From contig NZ_JASIRT010000010.1 of NCBI RefSeq assembly GCF_030063475.1, positions 62,001-126,000 on the forward strand: a stretch of DNA of 64,000 bases, written 5' to 3'. Source of the DNA: Roseomonas sp. E05 (GTDB lineage Bacteria; Pseudomonadota; Alphaproteobacteria; Acetobacterales; Acetobacteraceae). Below the pieces are notes generated by a model. It saw only the letters and a program-made list of their open reading frames with translations, made no database searches and was not told the origin of the DNA. This document shows, in pieces, positions 11,790 through 18,888 of the stretch; positions within the stretch are counted from its first letter, which is position 1, and each line of letters opens with the position of its first letter. The position numbers and the translations under genes were made by a program.

Positions 11790-11820
11790 GGGGCGGGCAA
11801 GGTCTCATCTTGTCCGCCCC
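11790..11820. promoter_or_regulatory. 12-bp stem upstream of the glycosyltransferase gene
   Basis: GGGGCGGGCAAG pairs with CTTGTCCGCCCC across a 7-base loop with one G-T wobble. It ends 26 bases before the ATG at 11847, so it would lie in the 5' leader. It could be a leader hairpin or an attenuator. Confidence 0.35.
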
Positions 11821-11846
11821 GGCGGCGCCTGCTACCCCGCGCCGCC

Positions 11847-12626
11847 ATGCCGGACCATTCGCGCCCCGCCGCCGCCGAGAGCCCCGGCATCGCCGCCGCC
11901 GGGCCTGCCCCGCTGCTCTCCGTCGTCGTGCCGGTGCGCAACGAGGCACCCAACATCGCGCCGCTCGTCGCCGAGATCGGCGCCGCGCTCGCCGCCATCC
12001 CGCACGAGATCATCTACGTGGACGATGGCTCGACCGACGCCACGGCGGCGACGCTGGCCGAGCTGGCCCGCCGCACGCCGACGCTGCGGGTGCTCGGCCA
12101 TGTCGCCTCCTGCGGGCAATCCGCCGCCATCGTCACCGGCGTGCGCGCGGCGCGCGGCGGCTGGATCGCCACGCTGGACGGCGATGGGCAGAACGACCCG
12201 GCCGACATTCCGGCGCTGTGGGATTTCGCGCAGGCCGAATCGGCCGCCGGCGGTCCGCCGCTGATGGTGGCGGGCTGGCGGGTGAACCGGCGGGACACCC
12301 AGGTGAAGCGGCTTTCCTCCCGGCTGGCCAACCGCATCCGCGCCCGGCTGCTCGGGGATGCCACGCCGGATACCGGCTGCGGCCTGAAGCTGTTCCCGCG
12401 CGCACTGTTCCTCAGCCTGCCGGCCTTCGACCACATGCACCGCTTCCTGCCGGCGCTGGTGCTGCGCCAGGGCGGCCGGGTGGTCAGCCGGCCGGTGAAC
12501 CACCGGCCGCGGATGCGCGGGCAATCCAACTACGGCACGCTCGACCGGCTGGCGGTGGGCGTGGTGGACCTGTTCGGCGTGATCTGGCTGCAGCGGCGAT
12601 GGAAGCGGCCCCAGCTCCGGCCATGA
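11847..12626 (+). CDS. Family 2 glycosyltransferase (dolichol-phosphate mannosyltransferase-like)
   Basis: 259 aa GT-A fold. The nucleotide-sugar site VDDGSTD is near residue 56 and the DGDGQNDP metal-binding loop near 110. The C-terminus lacks the two membrane helices seen in ArnC/GtrB relatives, so it is DPM1-like and probably peripheral. It would transfer a sugar from a nucleotide donor to polyprenyl phosphate. An in-frame ATG-like start further upstream would add a Cys/Arg-rich leader and is less likely. Its stop overlaps the start of the following VTT protein (ATGA), a common pairing in Acetobacteraceae-like genomes as far as I recall. Confidence 0.86.
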   Translation: MPDHSRPAAAESPGIAAAGPAPLLSVVVPVRNEAPNIAPLVAEIGAALAAIPHEIIYVDDGSTDATAATLAELARRTPTLRVLGHVASCGQSAAIVTGVRAARGGWIATLDGDGQNDPADIPALWDFAQAESAAGGPPLMVAGWRVNRRDTQVKRLSSRLANRIRARLLGDATPDTGCGLKLFPRALFLSLPAFDHMHRFLPALVLRQGGRVVSRPVNHRPRMRGQSNYGTLDRLAVGVVDLFGVIWLQRRWKRPQLRP

Positions 12627-13345
12627 GGGGCCCGCGACAGGAGGGCACCGCACGGCGCAGGAGCCCGCTGGCCTCGCTGGGCAAGCTGCTGCTGCTGGCC
12701 ACCGGCCTGGCGCTGGGCGGCTGGCTGCTGCGCGAGCTGGGCGGGGCGCCGGGCGGCACGCAGGCCGAGGCCTGGGTGCGCCGCTTCGGCCTGCAGCAGA
12801 CCCTGTGGGGCGAGGCCGCCTTCCTGGCCGTGGGCACGCTCGCCGCCGCCGTGGGCGTGCCGCGGCAGGGTGTCGCCTTCCTCGGCGGCTATGCCTTCGG
12901 GCCGCTCTGGGGTGGGGCGCTGGCGATGGTGGCGCAGGGGCTGAGCTGCGTGCTGGGCTATGGCTGGGCGCGGCTGGTCGGGCGCCGCTGGGCGGAACGG
13001 CGGCTGGCCGGGCGCTTCGGGCGCCGGCTGCGCGGGCTGCGCGACGCACTGGCCGCCAGCCCCTTCGGCGCCACCCTGGCCCTGCGCCTGCTCCCGGTGG
13101 GGAACAATCTGGCGCTCAACCTGCTGGCCGGGCTCTCCGGCATCCCCGCGCTGCCCTTCCTGGCGGGCTCGCTGGTCGGCTACCTGCCGCAGACGGCGAT
13201 CTTCGCCCTGGCCGGCGGCGGCGTGGCGGTGGACCACGCGGCGCAGCTCTGGCTGGCGGGCGGGCTGTTCCTGGGCTCGGCGGCGATCGGGCTCTGGCTG
13301 CTGCGGCGCCACCGCGCCGGGCAGGCCATGGCGACCGAGGACTGA
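12623..13345 (+). CDS. TVP38/TMEM64 (VTT, DedA-like) membrane protein
   Basis: 240 aa with about five hydrophobic helices. The VTT/SNARE-associated pattern is visible as GVPRQGVAFLGGYAFG near residue 75, with the later LRLLPVGNNLALNLLAG and GYLPQTAIF. Some relatives move polyprenyl phosphate or other lipids across the membrane. Coupling to a polyprenyl-type glycosyltransferase by a four-base overlap makes a role in recycling the lipid carrier plausible, but that is inference. An alternative ATG at 12599 would lengthen the overlap. Confidence 0.8.
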   Translation: MRGPRQEGTARRRSPLASLGKLLLLATGLALGGWLLRELGGAPGGTQAEAWVRRFGLQQTLWGEAAFLAVGTLAAAVGVPRQGVAFLGGYAFGPLWGGALAMVAQGLSCVLGYGWARLVGRRWAERRLAGRFGRRLRGLRDALAASPFGATLALRLLPVGNNLALNLLAGLSGIPALPFLAGSLVGYLPQTAIFALAGGGVAVDHAAQLWLAGGLFLGSAAIGLWLLRRHRAGQAMATED

Positions 13346-13349
13346 CCCA

Positions 13350-13508
13350 GACCGGGGGGAAGAGCCGGGGGAGAAAGAATTCTCCCCCGGACCCCCTCTT
13401 CTTTTTTCTGTCCTTTTCGCCGCGCCAGGCTGGCCGGGAGCGCGGCACCAAGCTGGCAGAAAAAAGATGGAGGGTTCGGGAGGAATTCCTTCTTCCCGAC
13501 CTTTTTCA
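13350..13508. repeat. Family 1 repeat, full two-armed copy
   Basis: The left arm is a perfect 11-bp stem (CCGGGGGAGAA, AGAA loop, TTCTCCCCCGG, 13365-13390) followed by ACCCCCTCTTCTTTTTTCTG. The right arm is the mirror image: CAGAAAAAAGATGGAGGG, then a TCGGGAGGAA/TTCTTCCCGA stem at 13478-13501 and CCTTTTT. About 50 bases of GC-rich DNA separate the arms. Each arm has a T-run on the proper side, so the left arm terminates the plus-strand VTT gene. The same layout occurs at 30320-30466. Confidence 0.7.
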
Positions 13509-13553
13509 TACGGCGCTCCGAAACGGCCTTGTCCGCGGCCGACTGCTCCCGAT

Positions 13554-13572
13554 ATTGCGAACGGTTCGCAAT
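13554..13572. promoter_or_regulatory. Perfect 19-bp palindrome, Fur-family-like box
   Basis: ATTGCGAAC, G, GTTCGCAAT: a perfect 9+1+9 inverted repeat 16 bases before the GTG start of the metal-chelate binding protein gene. TGCGAA/TTCGCA palindromes of this size resemble Fur-family boxes described for alphaproteobacteria. An iron-responsive repressor binding here would cover the promoter or ribosome site. The identity of the regulator is inference. Confidence 0.5.
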
Positions 13573-13588
13573 TTCGGGATGGGCTGCC

Positions 13589-14713
13589 GTGCCGCGACGC
13601 CGTATCTTCGTTCTCCTCCTCGCGGCGTTGCTCGGGCTGGCCGGGCCGGCGCGGGCGCAAGCCTGGCCGCGCAGCGTGACCGACGTGCTGGGCCGGGAGG
13701 TCACCATCCCGGCGGAACCGCATGCGGTGCTGCTCGGCGAGGGCTTCCAGCTCCTCAACATGGCGCTGGTGCATCCCGACCCCGTCTCGCTGCTGGTGGG
13801 GATCGGCGGCGACCTGCGGCAGGTGGACCCGCAGAGCTACGCCGCCTTTGAGCGTGCCTTCCCGGCGCTGGCGAAGGTGCCGCGGCTGACCGCCAGCATC
13901 GGCCAGACCCTGCCGGCCGAGGCGGCGCTGGCGCTGCGGCCCGACCTGGTGATCCTGAGCGCCTGGCAGGCCGCCGCCGAGGAGACCAGGCGCAGCCTCG
14001 AGCATTTCGGTACCCTCGGCGTTCCCGTGATCTTCGTGGACACCTTCCAGCAGCCGCTGGCCAATACGCCGAAGACCATCCGCCTGCTGGGCGCCGCGCT
14101 CGGGCGGCAGGCGCAGGCGGAGGCCTATGCCCGCTTCTATGAGGAACGGGTGGCGCATATCCGCGCGCGGGTGGCGGCGGCGCCGGGACCGGGGCCGAAG
14201 GTGTTGTTCACGGCCTTTCCCGGCCGCTGGGCCTGCTGCTGGGCGGCCGGGGGCGGGGGCGGGGGCGAGTTCCTCACGGCGCTCGGCGCGCGCAACGTGG
14301 CGGAGGGCCTGCTGCCCAACCCGCGCGGCGGCACGCTCGGGCTGGAGCAGGTGCTGATGCTGCAGCCGGAGGTGTATGTCGGCACCGGGCTGTTCCGGCC
14401 GGGCGACGACACCGGGCTGCAACTCGGCACCGGGGCGCCGGCGGAAGCCGCGCAGGCCAGCCTGGCGCGGGTGCTGCAGGCGCCGGAACTGGCCAGCCTG
14501 CCGGCCGTGCAGGCCGGGCGGGCGCATGGGCTGTGGAACTACTTCGCGGGCACGGCGATCAACATCGCGGCGCTGGAGGCCGTTGCGCGCTGGGTGCGGC
14601 CCGACCTGTTCGGCGATCTCGACCCCGGCGCCACCCTGGCCGAGATCAACCGCCGCTTCGCCGCGGTGCCCTTCGAGGGCACCTACTGGGTGAGTCAGTC
14701 CGGGCGCAACTAA
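13589..14713 (+). CDS. Periplasmic metal-chelate (siderophore/cobalamin-type) ABC binding protein
   Basis: 374 aa from a GTG at 13589. The signal peptide VPRRRIFVLLLAALLGLAG ends at an ARA/QA site. The mature part is a class III binding protein: VTDVLGREVTIP at its start, then two lobes joined by a long helix (TPKTIRLLGAALGRQAQAEAY). An odd CCWAAGGGGGGEF stretch sits near residue 215, where relatives have a short loop. No permease or ATPase gene is adjacent. A Fur-like palindrome just upstream points to iron chelates as ligand, though cobalamin or other chelates are possible. Confidence 0.82.
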   Translation: MPRRRIFVLLLAALLGLAGPARAQAWPRSVTDVLGREVTIPAEPHAVLLGEGFQLLNMALVHPDPVSLLVGIGGDLRQVDPQSYAAFERAFPALAKVPRLTASIGQTLPAEAALALRPDLVILSAWQAAAEETRRSLEHFGTLGVPVIFVDTFQQPLANTPKTIRLLGAALGRQAQAEAYARFYEERVAHIRARVAAAPGPGPKVLFTAFPGRWACCWAAGGGGGGEFLTALGARNVAEGLLPNPRGGTLGLEQVLMLQPEVYVGTGLFRPGDDTGLQLGTGAPAEAAQASLARVLQAPELASLPAVQAGRAHGLWNYFAGTAINIAALEAVARWVRPDLFGDLDPGATLAEINRRFAAVPFEGTYWVSQSGRN

Positions 14714-14755
14714 AGCAGATCGCGTTCCGGCGGCATCATCGGAACGGGATCTGCT
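14714..14755. repeat. Dispersed hairpin element (AGCAGATC...GATCTGCT)
   Basis: AGCAGATCGCGTTCC pairs with GGAACGGGATCTGCT with a single mismatch across a 13-base loop, starting immediately after the binding-protein stop. This matches a palindrome I recall as widespread after genes in alphaproteobacteria. It is likely a terminator or mRNA-end stabiliser, although no T-run follows. Confidence 0.6.
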
Positions 14756-14793
14756 CTAGCATCCCGGAAGCGAAGAGCGTGGAGGGAGAGGTG

Positions 14794-16203
14794 ATGACCG
14801 ATCGCGTGACGCAATCCTTGTTGGACGACAAGGCGCGCATCCTGGAGCGGCTGATGGAACTGGTGCGGCAGCCCAGCGTGAGCGCCGACCCCGCCTTCGC
14901 CGAGGGCATGGCCGGCGCGCGGGCCTTGCTCATGCGGCGGCTGCACGAGGCGGGGCTGCAGGCCGTGCAGGAACTGGAGGCGCCGGGCGGCCATGCGGCG
15001 GTCTATGCCGAGTGGCTCGGCGCGCCGGGGCGGCCCACGCTGCTGATCTACGGCCACTATGACGTGCAGCCGCCCGATCCGCTGGCGGCCTGGCACTCGC
15101 CGCCCTTCGCCCCGGAGATCCGCGACGGGCGCCTCTATGGCCGCGGTGCCTCCGACACCAAGGCGACCGTGACCATCGCCATCGAGGCCATCGCGGCCTG
15201 TCTGGCGGCGGGCGTCTGCCCGGTGAACGTGAAGCTGTTCCTGGAAGGCGAGGAGGAGGTGGGCAGCCCGAGCCTGCGTCCGCTCATTGCCGCCAACCGG
15301 GAGCGGTTGCAGGCGGATGCGGTGCTCTCCGCCGATGGCTCGCGCGCCAGCGTGCGGCTGCCCACCATCAGCACGGGCACGCGCGGCATGGCGAAGATGG
15401 AGATGCGCCTGAGCACGGCGCGCAAGGACCTGCATTCCGGCCGCTATGGCGGCGCCGCGCGCAACGCGCTGCACGAGATGGCGCGGCTGGTCGCCTCGCT
15501 GCATGACGACGAGGGGCGCATCCTCGTTCCCGGCTTCCTCGACGACGTGCGGCCGCTCAGCGAACGGGACCGCGCCGATGCCGCCGAACTGGCCGCCGAC
15601 GATGCCGACTTCTATGAGGGTTTCGGCGGCAGCCCCTATGGCGACCCGGACTTCACCCTGCGCGAGCGCCTGACGCTGCGGCCGACCATCGAGGTGAACG
15701 GGCTATGGGGCGGCTACCAGGGTGCCGGCAGCAAGACGGTGATCCCCTGTGAGGCGCAGGCCAAGATCACCATGCGCCTGGCGCCGGGGCAGGACCCGGC
15801 GCGCGCGGCCGGGGCGGTGAAGGCGCATCTGCTGGCGCGCTGCCCGGCGGGCGTCTCGCTCGACTTCCAGGCGCTCCAGGGCCAGTCGGCCGCCTCGACG
15901 CTGGAGGATGAGCATCCGCTGCTGGTCGCGGCGGAGAAGGTGATGGGCGAGATCTTCGGCCGGCGGCCGGTGCGGGCGCGGGGTGGCGGCACGCTGCCGA
16001 TCACCAGCGTGTTCAAGGAGACGCTGGGGATCGACACGCTGCGCTTCGCCTTCGGCATGCCGGACGAGGATGTGCACGCGCCCAACGAGTTCTTCCGCCT
16101 TTCCTCGCTGGAGGAGGGGCTGCGCGCCTGGTCGATGATGCTGGCGGAGCTGGGGCGGCTGAAGTCGGAGGATTTCGCGCCGTTCCGGCGGGCGGTGGGC
16201 TGA
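14794..16203 (+). CDS. M20-family metallopeptidase (dipeptidase)
   Basis: 469 aa. The zinc ligands of M20 enzymes are in place: H and D in YGHYDVQPPD near residue 86, D in GRGASDTKAT near 120, EE in LEGEEEVG near 152, and a C-terminal H in PDEDVHAPNEFF. A dimerisation domain (LHSGRYGGAARNALHEMA) sits between the two halves of the catalytic domain. The family hydrolyses dipeptides or acylated amino acids. The ATG at 14794 follows GGAGGGAGAGG. It is near a peptide-type binding protein and an M28 peptidase, so peptide use is a local theme. Confidence 0.9.
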   Translation: MTDRVTQSLLDDKARILERLMELVRQPSVSADPAFAEGMAGARALLMRRLHEAGLQAVQELEAPGGHAAVYAEWLGAPGRPTLLIYGHYDVQPPDPLAAWHSPPFAPEIRDGRLYGRGASDTKATVTIAIEAIAACLAAGVCPVNVKLFLEGEEEVGSPSLRPLIAANRERLQADAVLSADGSRASVRLPTISTGTRGMAKMEMRLSTARKDLHSGRYGGAARNALHEMARLVASLHDDEGRILVPGFLDDVRPLSERDRADAAELAADDADFYEGFGGSPYGDPDFTLRERLTLRPTIEVNGLWGGYQGAGSKTVIPCEAQAKITMRLAPGQDPARAAGAVKAHLLARCPAGVSLDFQALQGQSAASTLEDEHPLLVAAEKVMGEIFGRRPVRARGGGTLPITSVFKETLGIDTLRFAFGMPDEDVHAPNEFFRLSSLEEGLRAWSMMLAELGRLKSEDFAPFRRAVG

Positions 16204-16204
16204 C

Positions 16205-16263
16205 GGCGGGGTCCGGGGGGATACGATCCCCCCGGCGGGGGTCCAGGGGGCAGCGCCCCCTGG
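16205..16263 (+). repeat. Family 2 double-hairpin repeat
   Basis: GGCGGGGTCCGGGG opens a GGGGGGAT/ATCCCCCC stem, then GGCGGGGGTCC leads to a second stem, CAGGGGGC AGC GCCCCCTG. It lies between the convergent M20 peptidase and the binding protein. Other copies are at 23950, 34495, 35835, 46721 and, inside a coding region, 62519. Confidence 0.65.
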
Positions 16264-16270
16264 CGCTTCC

Positions 16271-17848
16271 TCACTGTGCCGGCGTGATGGCGGTGGCCAT
16301 GGTGTACATGTCGCCGCGGGTCTGCATGGTGAGGCCGTTGCGCAGACCCCAGGCGCCCTTGAGGAAGAAGATCGGCAGCACCGCCTGATCCTCCACCGCG
16401 GTGCGGGTGGCCTGGCGCAGCAGGCTTTGCCGCGTGTCGTCATCCAGCGTGGCGGCGGCCTTCTCGATGAGGGTGTTCAGCGCCGGGTTCTCGTAGCGGC
16501 CGCTGTTGCTGCGTCCGGTGCCGGCCTTGGGGTCCCAGCGCTGCACCAGCACGTTCAGCGCGTTGCTGGCGAGCCCCGCGGCGCTGCCGAAGATCGCCAT
16601 GTAGCTGCTGAATTCCGGCTCCGGCCCGGTGGCGCGCTTGAAGAAGAGCGCCGAGGGCATCGCCTCGACCTGCGTGCGGATGCCGACGGCGGTGAGCATC
16701 TGCCCGACGGCCTGGCAGGTGCGCACGTCGCCGGTGAAGCGGTCGTTCAGGCAGTGGATGGTATAGTTGAAGCCCTCGGGATAGCCGGCCTCGCGCAGCA
16801 GGCGGCGGGCGAGGGCGGGGTCGTAGGCGGCGGGCTTCAGGCCGGGGTCGTGGCCGTCGAAGCCCTCCGGCATGAACTGGCCGGCCGGCTCGGCGGCGCC
16901 TTCCATGGCGCGCTCGGCCAGCGCCTGCCGGTTGATGGCGTGGGTGAAGGCCTGGCGCACGCGGGCGTCATTGAAGGGGTTCACCGTCATCGGCCGGCCC
17001 TCCTTGTCGCGCACGAAGGGCGAGGTGGGGCGGCGGTCCACCGTCATGTAGAGCATGAAGAGCGAGGTGCCGGTCTGCAGATGCGCGTTGTCGCTCTCGC
17101 GGACGCGCTGGTGCAGCCCGGCGGGGATGGCATCGGCCATGTCCACGTCGCCGGCCAGCAGCGCCGCCGTGCGGGCGCTGTCATTCGGCACGAAGCGGAA
17201 GGTGACGCGCGCCCAGGGCGGCGCCTCGCCGCGAAAGCGCGGGTTGCGCTCCAGCACCACGTCCTGCCCCGGCGTCCAGCGCACCCAGCGATAGGGGCCG
17301 GTGCCGATGGCGGCGCGGCCGCCGTTGAATTCCTCGGCCGAGGCGCCTTCAACCGCCTTGGCGGAGACGATGGCGATGGTGGCGAGGTTGGCGGGCAGCT
17401 CGGGCTGCGGTCCGTTGGTGCGGATGCGCAGGGTGCGGGCATCCACCACCTCGACGGCGGTGATGTCCTTCACATAGGCGCGGAAGGTGCGCACGCCCTC
17501 GGCGGTCTGCGCGCGGCGGATGGAGAAGGCGGCGTCTTCCGCTGTCAGCGGCGTGCCGTCCTGGAACAGCACGCCCTCGCGCAGGCGGAACTCCCAGGTG
17601 GTCGGGCTGGTGGCATGCCAGGATTCCGCCAGGCCGGGCTGCGGGCGCAGCTTGGTGTCCTGTGCCACCAGCGCCTCGTAGACATGAAGCTGAACATTGC
17701 GGTTGGGGGTGAAGAGCTGGTGCGGGTCGGCGCCATCCACCGCCGCCTTCATGGCGATGCGCAGGTCCTGCGCCTGCGCCGCGCTCCCCAGGCAGGCGAG
17801 CAGCGCCAGCGCGGCGGACAGTCGGGCGGGCCTTCGGGTATGGATCAT
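16271..17848 (-). CDS. Family 5 periplasmic peptide-binding protein (SBP_bac_5)
   Basis: 525 aa from the ATG at 17848; the longer frame adds a Gly/Glu-rich stretch before the signal peptide. The signal peptide RLSAALALLACLGSAAQA is clear. The mature protein shows the family pattern: LAESWHATSPTTWEFRLREG near residue 85, VRQAFTHAINRQAL near 300, and a GFNYTIHCLND strand. Members bind oligopeptides, nickel or glutathione for Dpp/Opp-type ABC transporters. No permease or ATPase genes are adjacent. An IclR regulator gene ends 153 bases upstream on the same strand. Confidence 0.88.
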   Translation of the reverse strand: MIHTRRPARLSAALALLACLGSAAQAQDLRIAMKAAVDGADPHQLFTPNRNVQLHVYEALVAQDTKLRPQPGLAESWHATSPTTWEFRLREGVLFQDGTPLTAEDAAFSIRRAQTAEGVRTFRAYVKDITAVEVVDARTLRIRTNGPQPELPANLATIAIVSAKAVEGASAEEFNGGRAAIGTGPYRWVRWTPGQDVVLERNPRFRGEAPPWARVTFRFVPNDSARTAALLAGDVDMADAIPAGLHQRVRESDNAHLQTGTSLFMLYMTVDRRPTSPFVRDKEGRPMTVNPFNDARVRQAFTHAINRQALAERAMEGAAEPAGQFMPEGFDGHDPGLKPAAYDPALARRLLREAGYPEGFNYTIHCLNDRFTGDVRTCQAVGQMLTAVGIRTQVEAMPSALFFKRATGPEPEFSSYMAIFGSAAGLASNALNVLVQRWDPKAGTGRSNSGRYENPALNTLIEKAAATLDDDTRQSLLRQATRTAVEDQAVLPIFFLKGAWGLRNGLTMQTRGDMYTMATAITPAQ

Positions 17849-17947
17849 CGGGTGCGGTTCCCCTTCTCCTTGGGAGCCGGGCACGCGACGACCGGAAGCA
17901 TGGGGCGCGCCTGGCTGCGGTCTCGGAAGTCCCGTGCATCATTGCAA

Positions 17948-17960
17948 GCAGATCATCTGC
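17948..17960. promoter_or_regulatory. 13-bp palindrome upstream of the peptide-binding protein
   Basis: GCAGAT, C, ATCTGC: a perfect 6+1+6 repeat about 100 bases before the binding-protein start, with TTTCACTGAAA 13 bases further upstream. Either could be an operator for the adjacent IclR-type regulator. Confidence 0.35.
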
Positions 17961-18001
17961 CGGTCCAGAGCGTTTCACTGAAAGAACTGCGGTGATTTGC
18001 C

Positions 18002-18808
18002 TCAGCCTGGCGCGGCGAGCGCCCGGCTGATCTCCGCCGCACCCTCGATGGCCAGCGCCTGCATCTGCTGCAGCTTGGCGCGCGGCACGCGGGCGAGCGG
18101 CGCGGCCACCACCAGCACGGCGATCACCTCGCCGGACGGGTCATGGATAGGGGCGCCGGCGGCGACCGCCTCGGGGTCGTTCTCGCCCTTGCTGACGCAG
18201 GAGCCCTGCGCGCGGATGCGGGTGAGCTCGGCGGCCAGCTTCCCGGGATCGGTCAGGGTCTGCGGCGTGCGCGCGACGAGCTCGCCGCCCAGCACGGATT
18301 GCTGCAGGCGGGCCGGCGCATAGGCCAGCAGGAGCTTGCTGGAACCGACATGGATGGGCGCACGGTTGCCCGGCGCGGCGTGGAAGCGGACGATGCGCGG
18401 CGTTTCCCAGGCGGCGACGCAGACGGACTCGGTGCCTTCGCGCACGCGAACCTGCACCGTCTCGTCGCAGGCCGCACCGATGCGGGCGAGGACCGGGGTG
18501 GCGGCGCCGACGAGGTCCACCTGGCCCCCCGCACGTCCCGCCAGCTGCAGCGCGCGGAAGCCGAGCCAGTAGCGCGGCTCCTGCGCGCGGCGCATCAGGA
18601 AGCCGGAGGCCTCCATCGTCTGCAGCAGGCGATAGGCGCGCGGCTTGGTGCAGCCGGCGGCGCGCGCCAGCTCGGACAGGCCGCGCCCCGGCGTCTCGCC
18701 GACCTGGGCGAGCAGCTTCAGCGCCTGCTCGACGGCGGCGACGGTGTAGTCCTGCGCCGGTTTGGCGGCGGTCTCGGCGTCTGCGGGTATCGCTGTCTGT
18801 TTCGGCAT
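18002..18808 (-). CDS. IclR-family transcriptional regulator
   Basis: 268 aa from the ATG at 18808 (MPKQTA); the longer frame adds only Pro/Arg-rich residues. It has an N-terminal winged helix (VEQALKLLAQV, then LSELARAAGCTKPRAYRLLQTMEASGFL) and a C-terminal IclR effector domain with APGNRAPIHVGSSKLLLAY and the DPSGEVIAVLVVAAPL strand. Such proteins sense small acids or aromatic compounds. The downstream peptide-binding protein gene is the nearest candidate target. Confidence 0.9.
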   Translation of the reverse strand: MPKQTAIPADAETAAKPAQDYTVAAVEQALKLLAQVGETPGRGLSELARAAGCTKPRAYRLLQTMEASGFLMRRAQEPRYWLGFRALQLAGRAGGQVDLVGAATPVLARIGAACDETVQVRVREGTESVCVAAWETPRIVRFHAAPGNRAPIHVGSSKLLLAYAPARLQQSVLGGELVARTPQTLTDPGKLAAELTRIRAQGSCVSKGENDPEAVAAGAPIHDPSGEVIAVLVVAAPLARVPRAKLQQMQALAIEGAAEISRALAAPG

Positions 18809-18888
18809 TCCGGGTGACTGCGCTCTTGGTGGCCGGGCCAGGATAGCACCCGGCCAGCCCACTGCCTAAGCGACAGGCCGGCGCCGGT

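Noticed and set aside
13346-13588. Insertion sequence between the VTT and binding-protein genes
   Set aside because: The inverted arms resemble IS ends, but only about 50 bases lie between them and no transposase frame is present, so it is annotated as a repeat, at most a MITE-like element.
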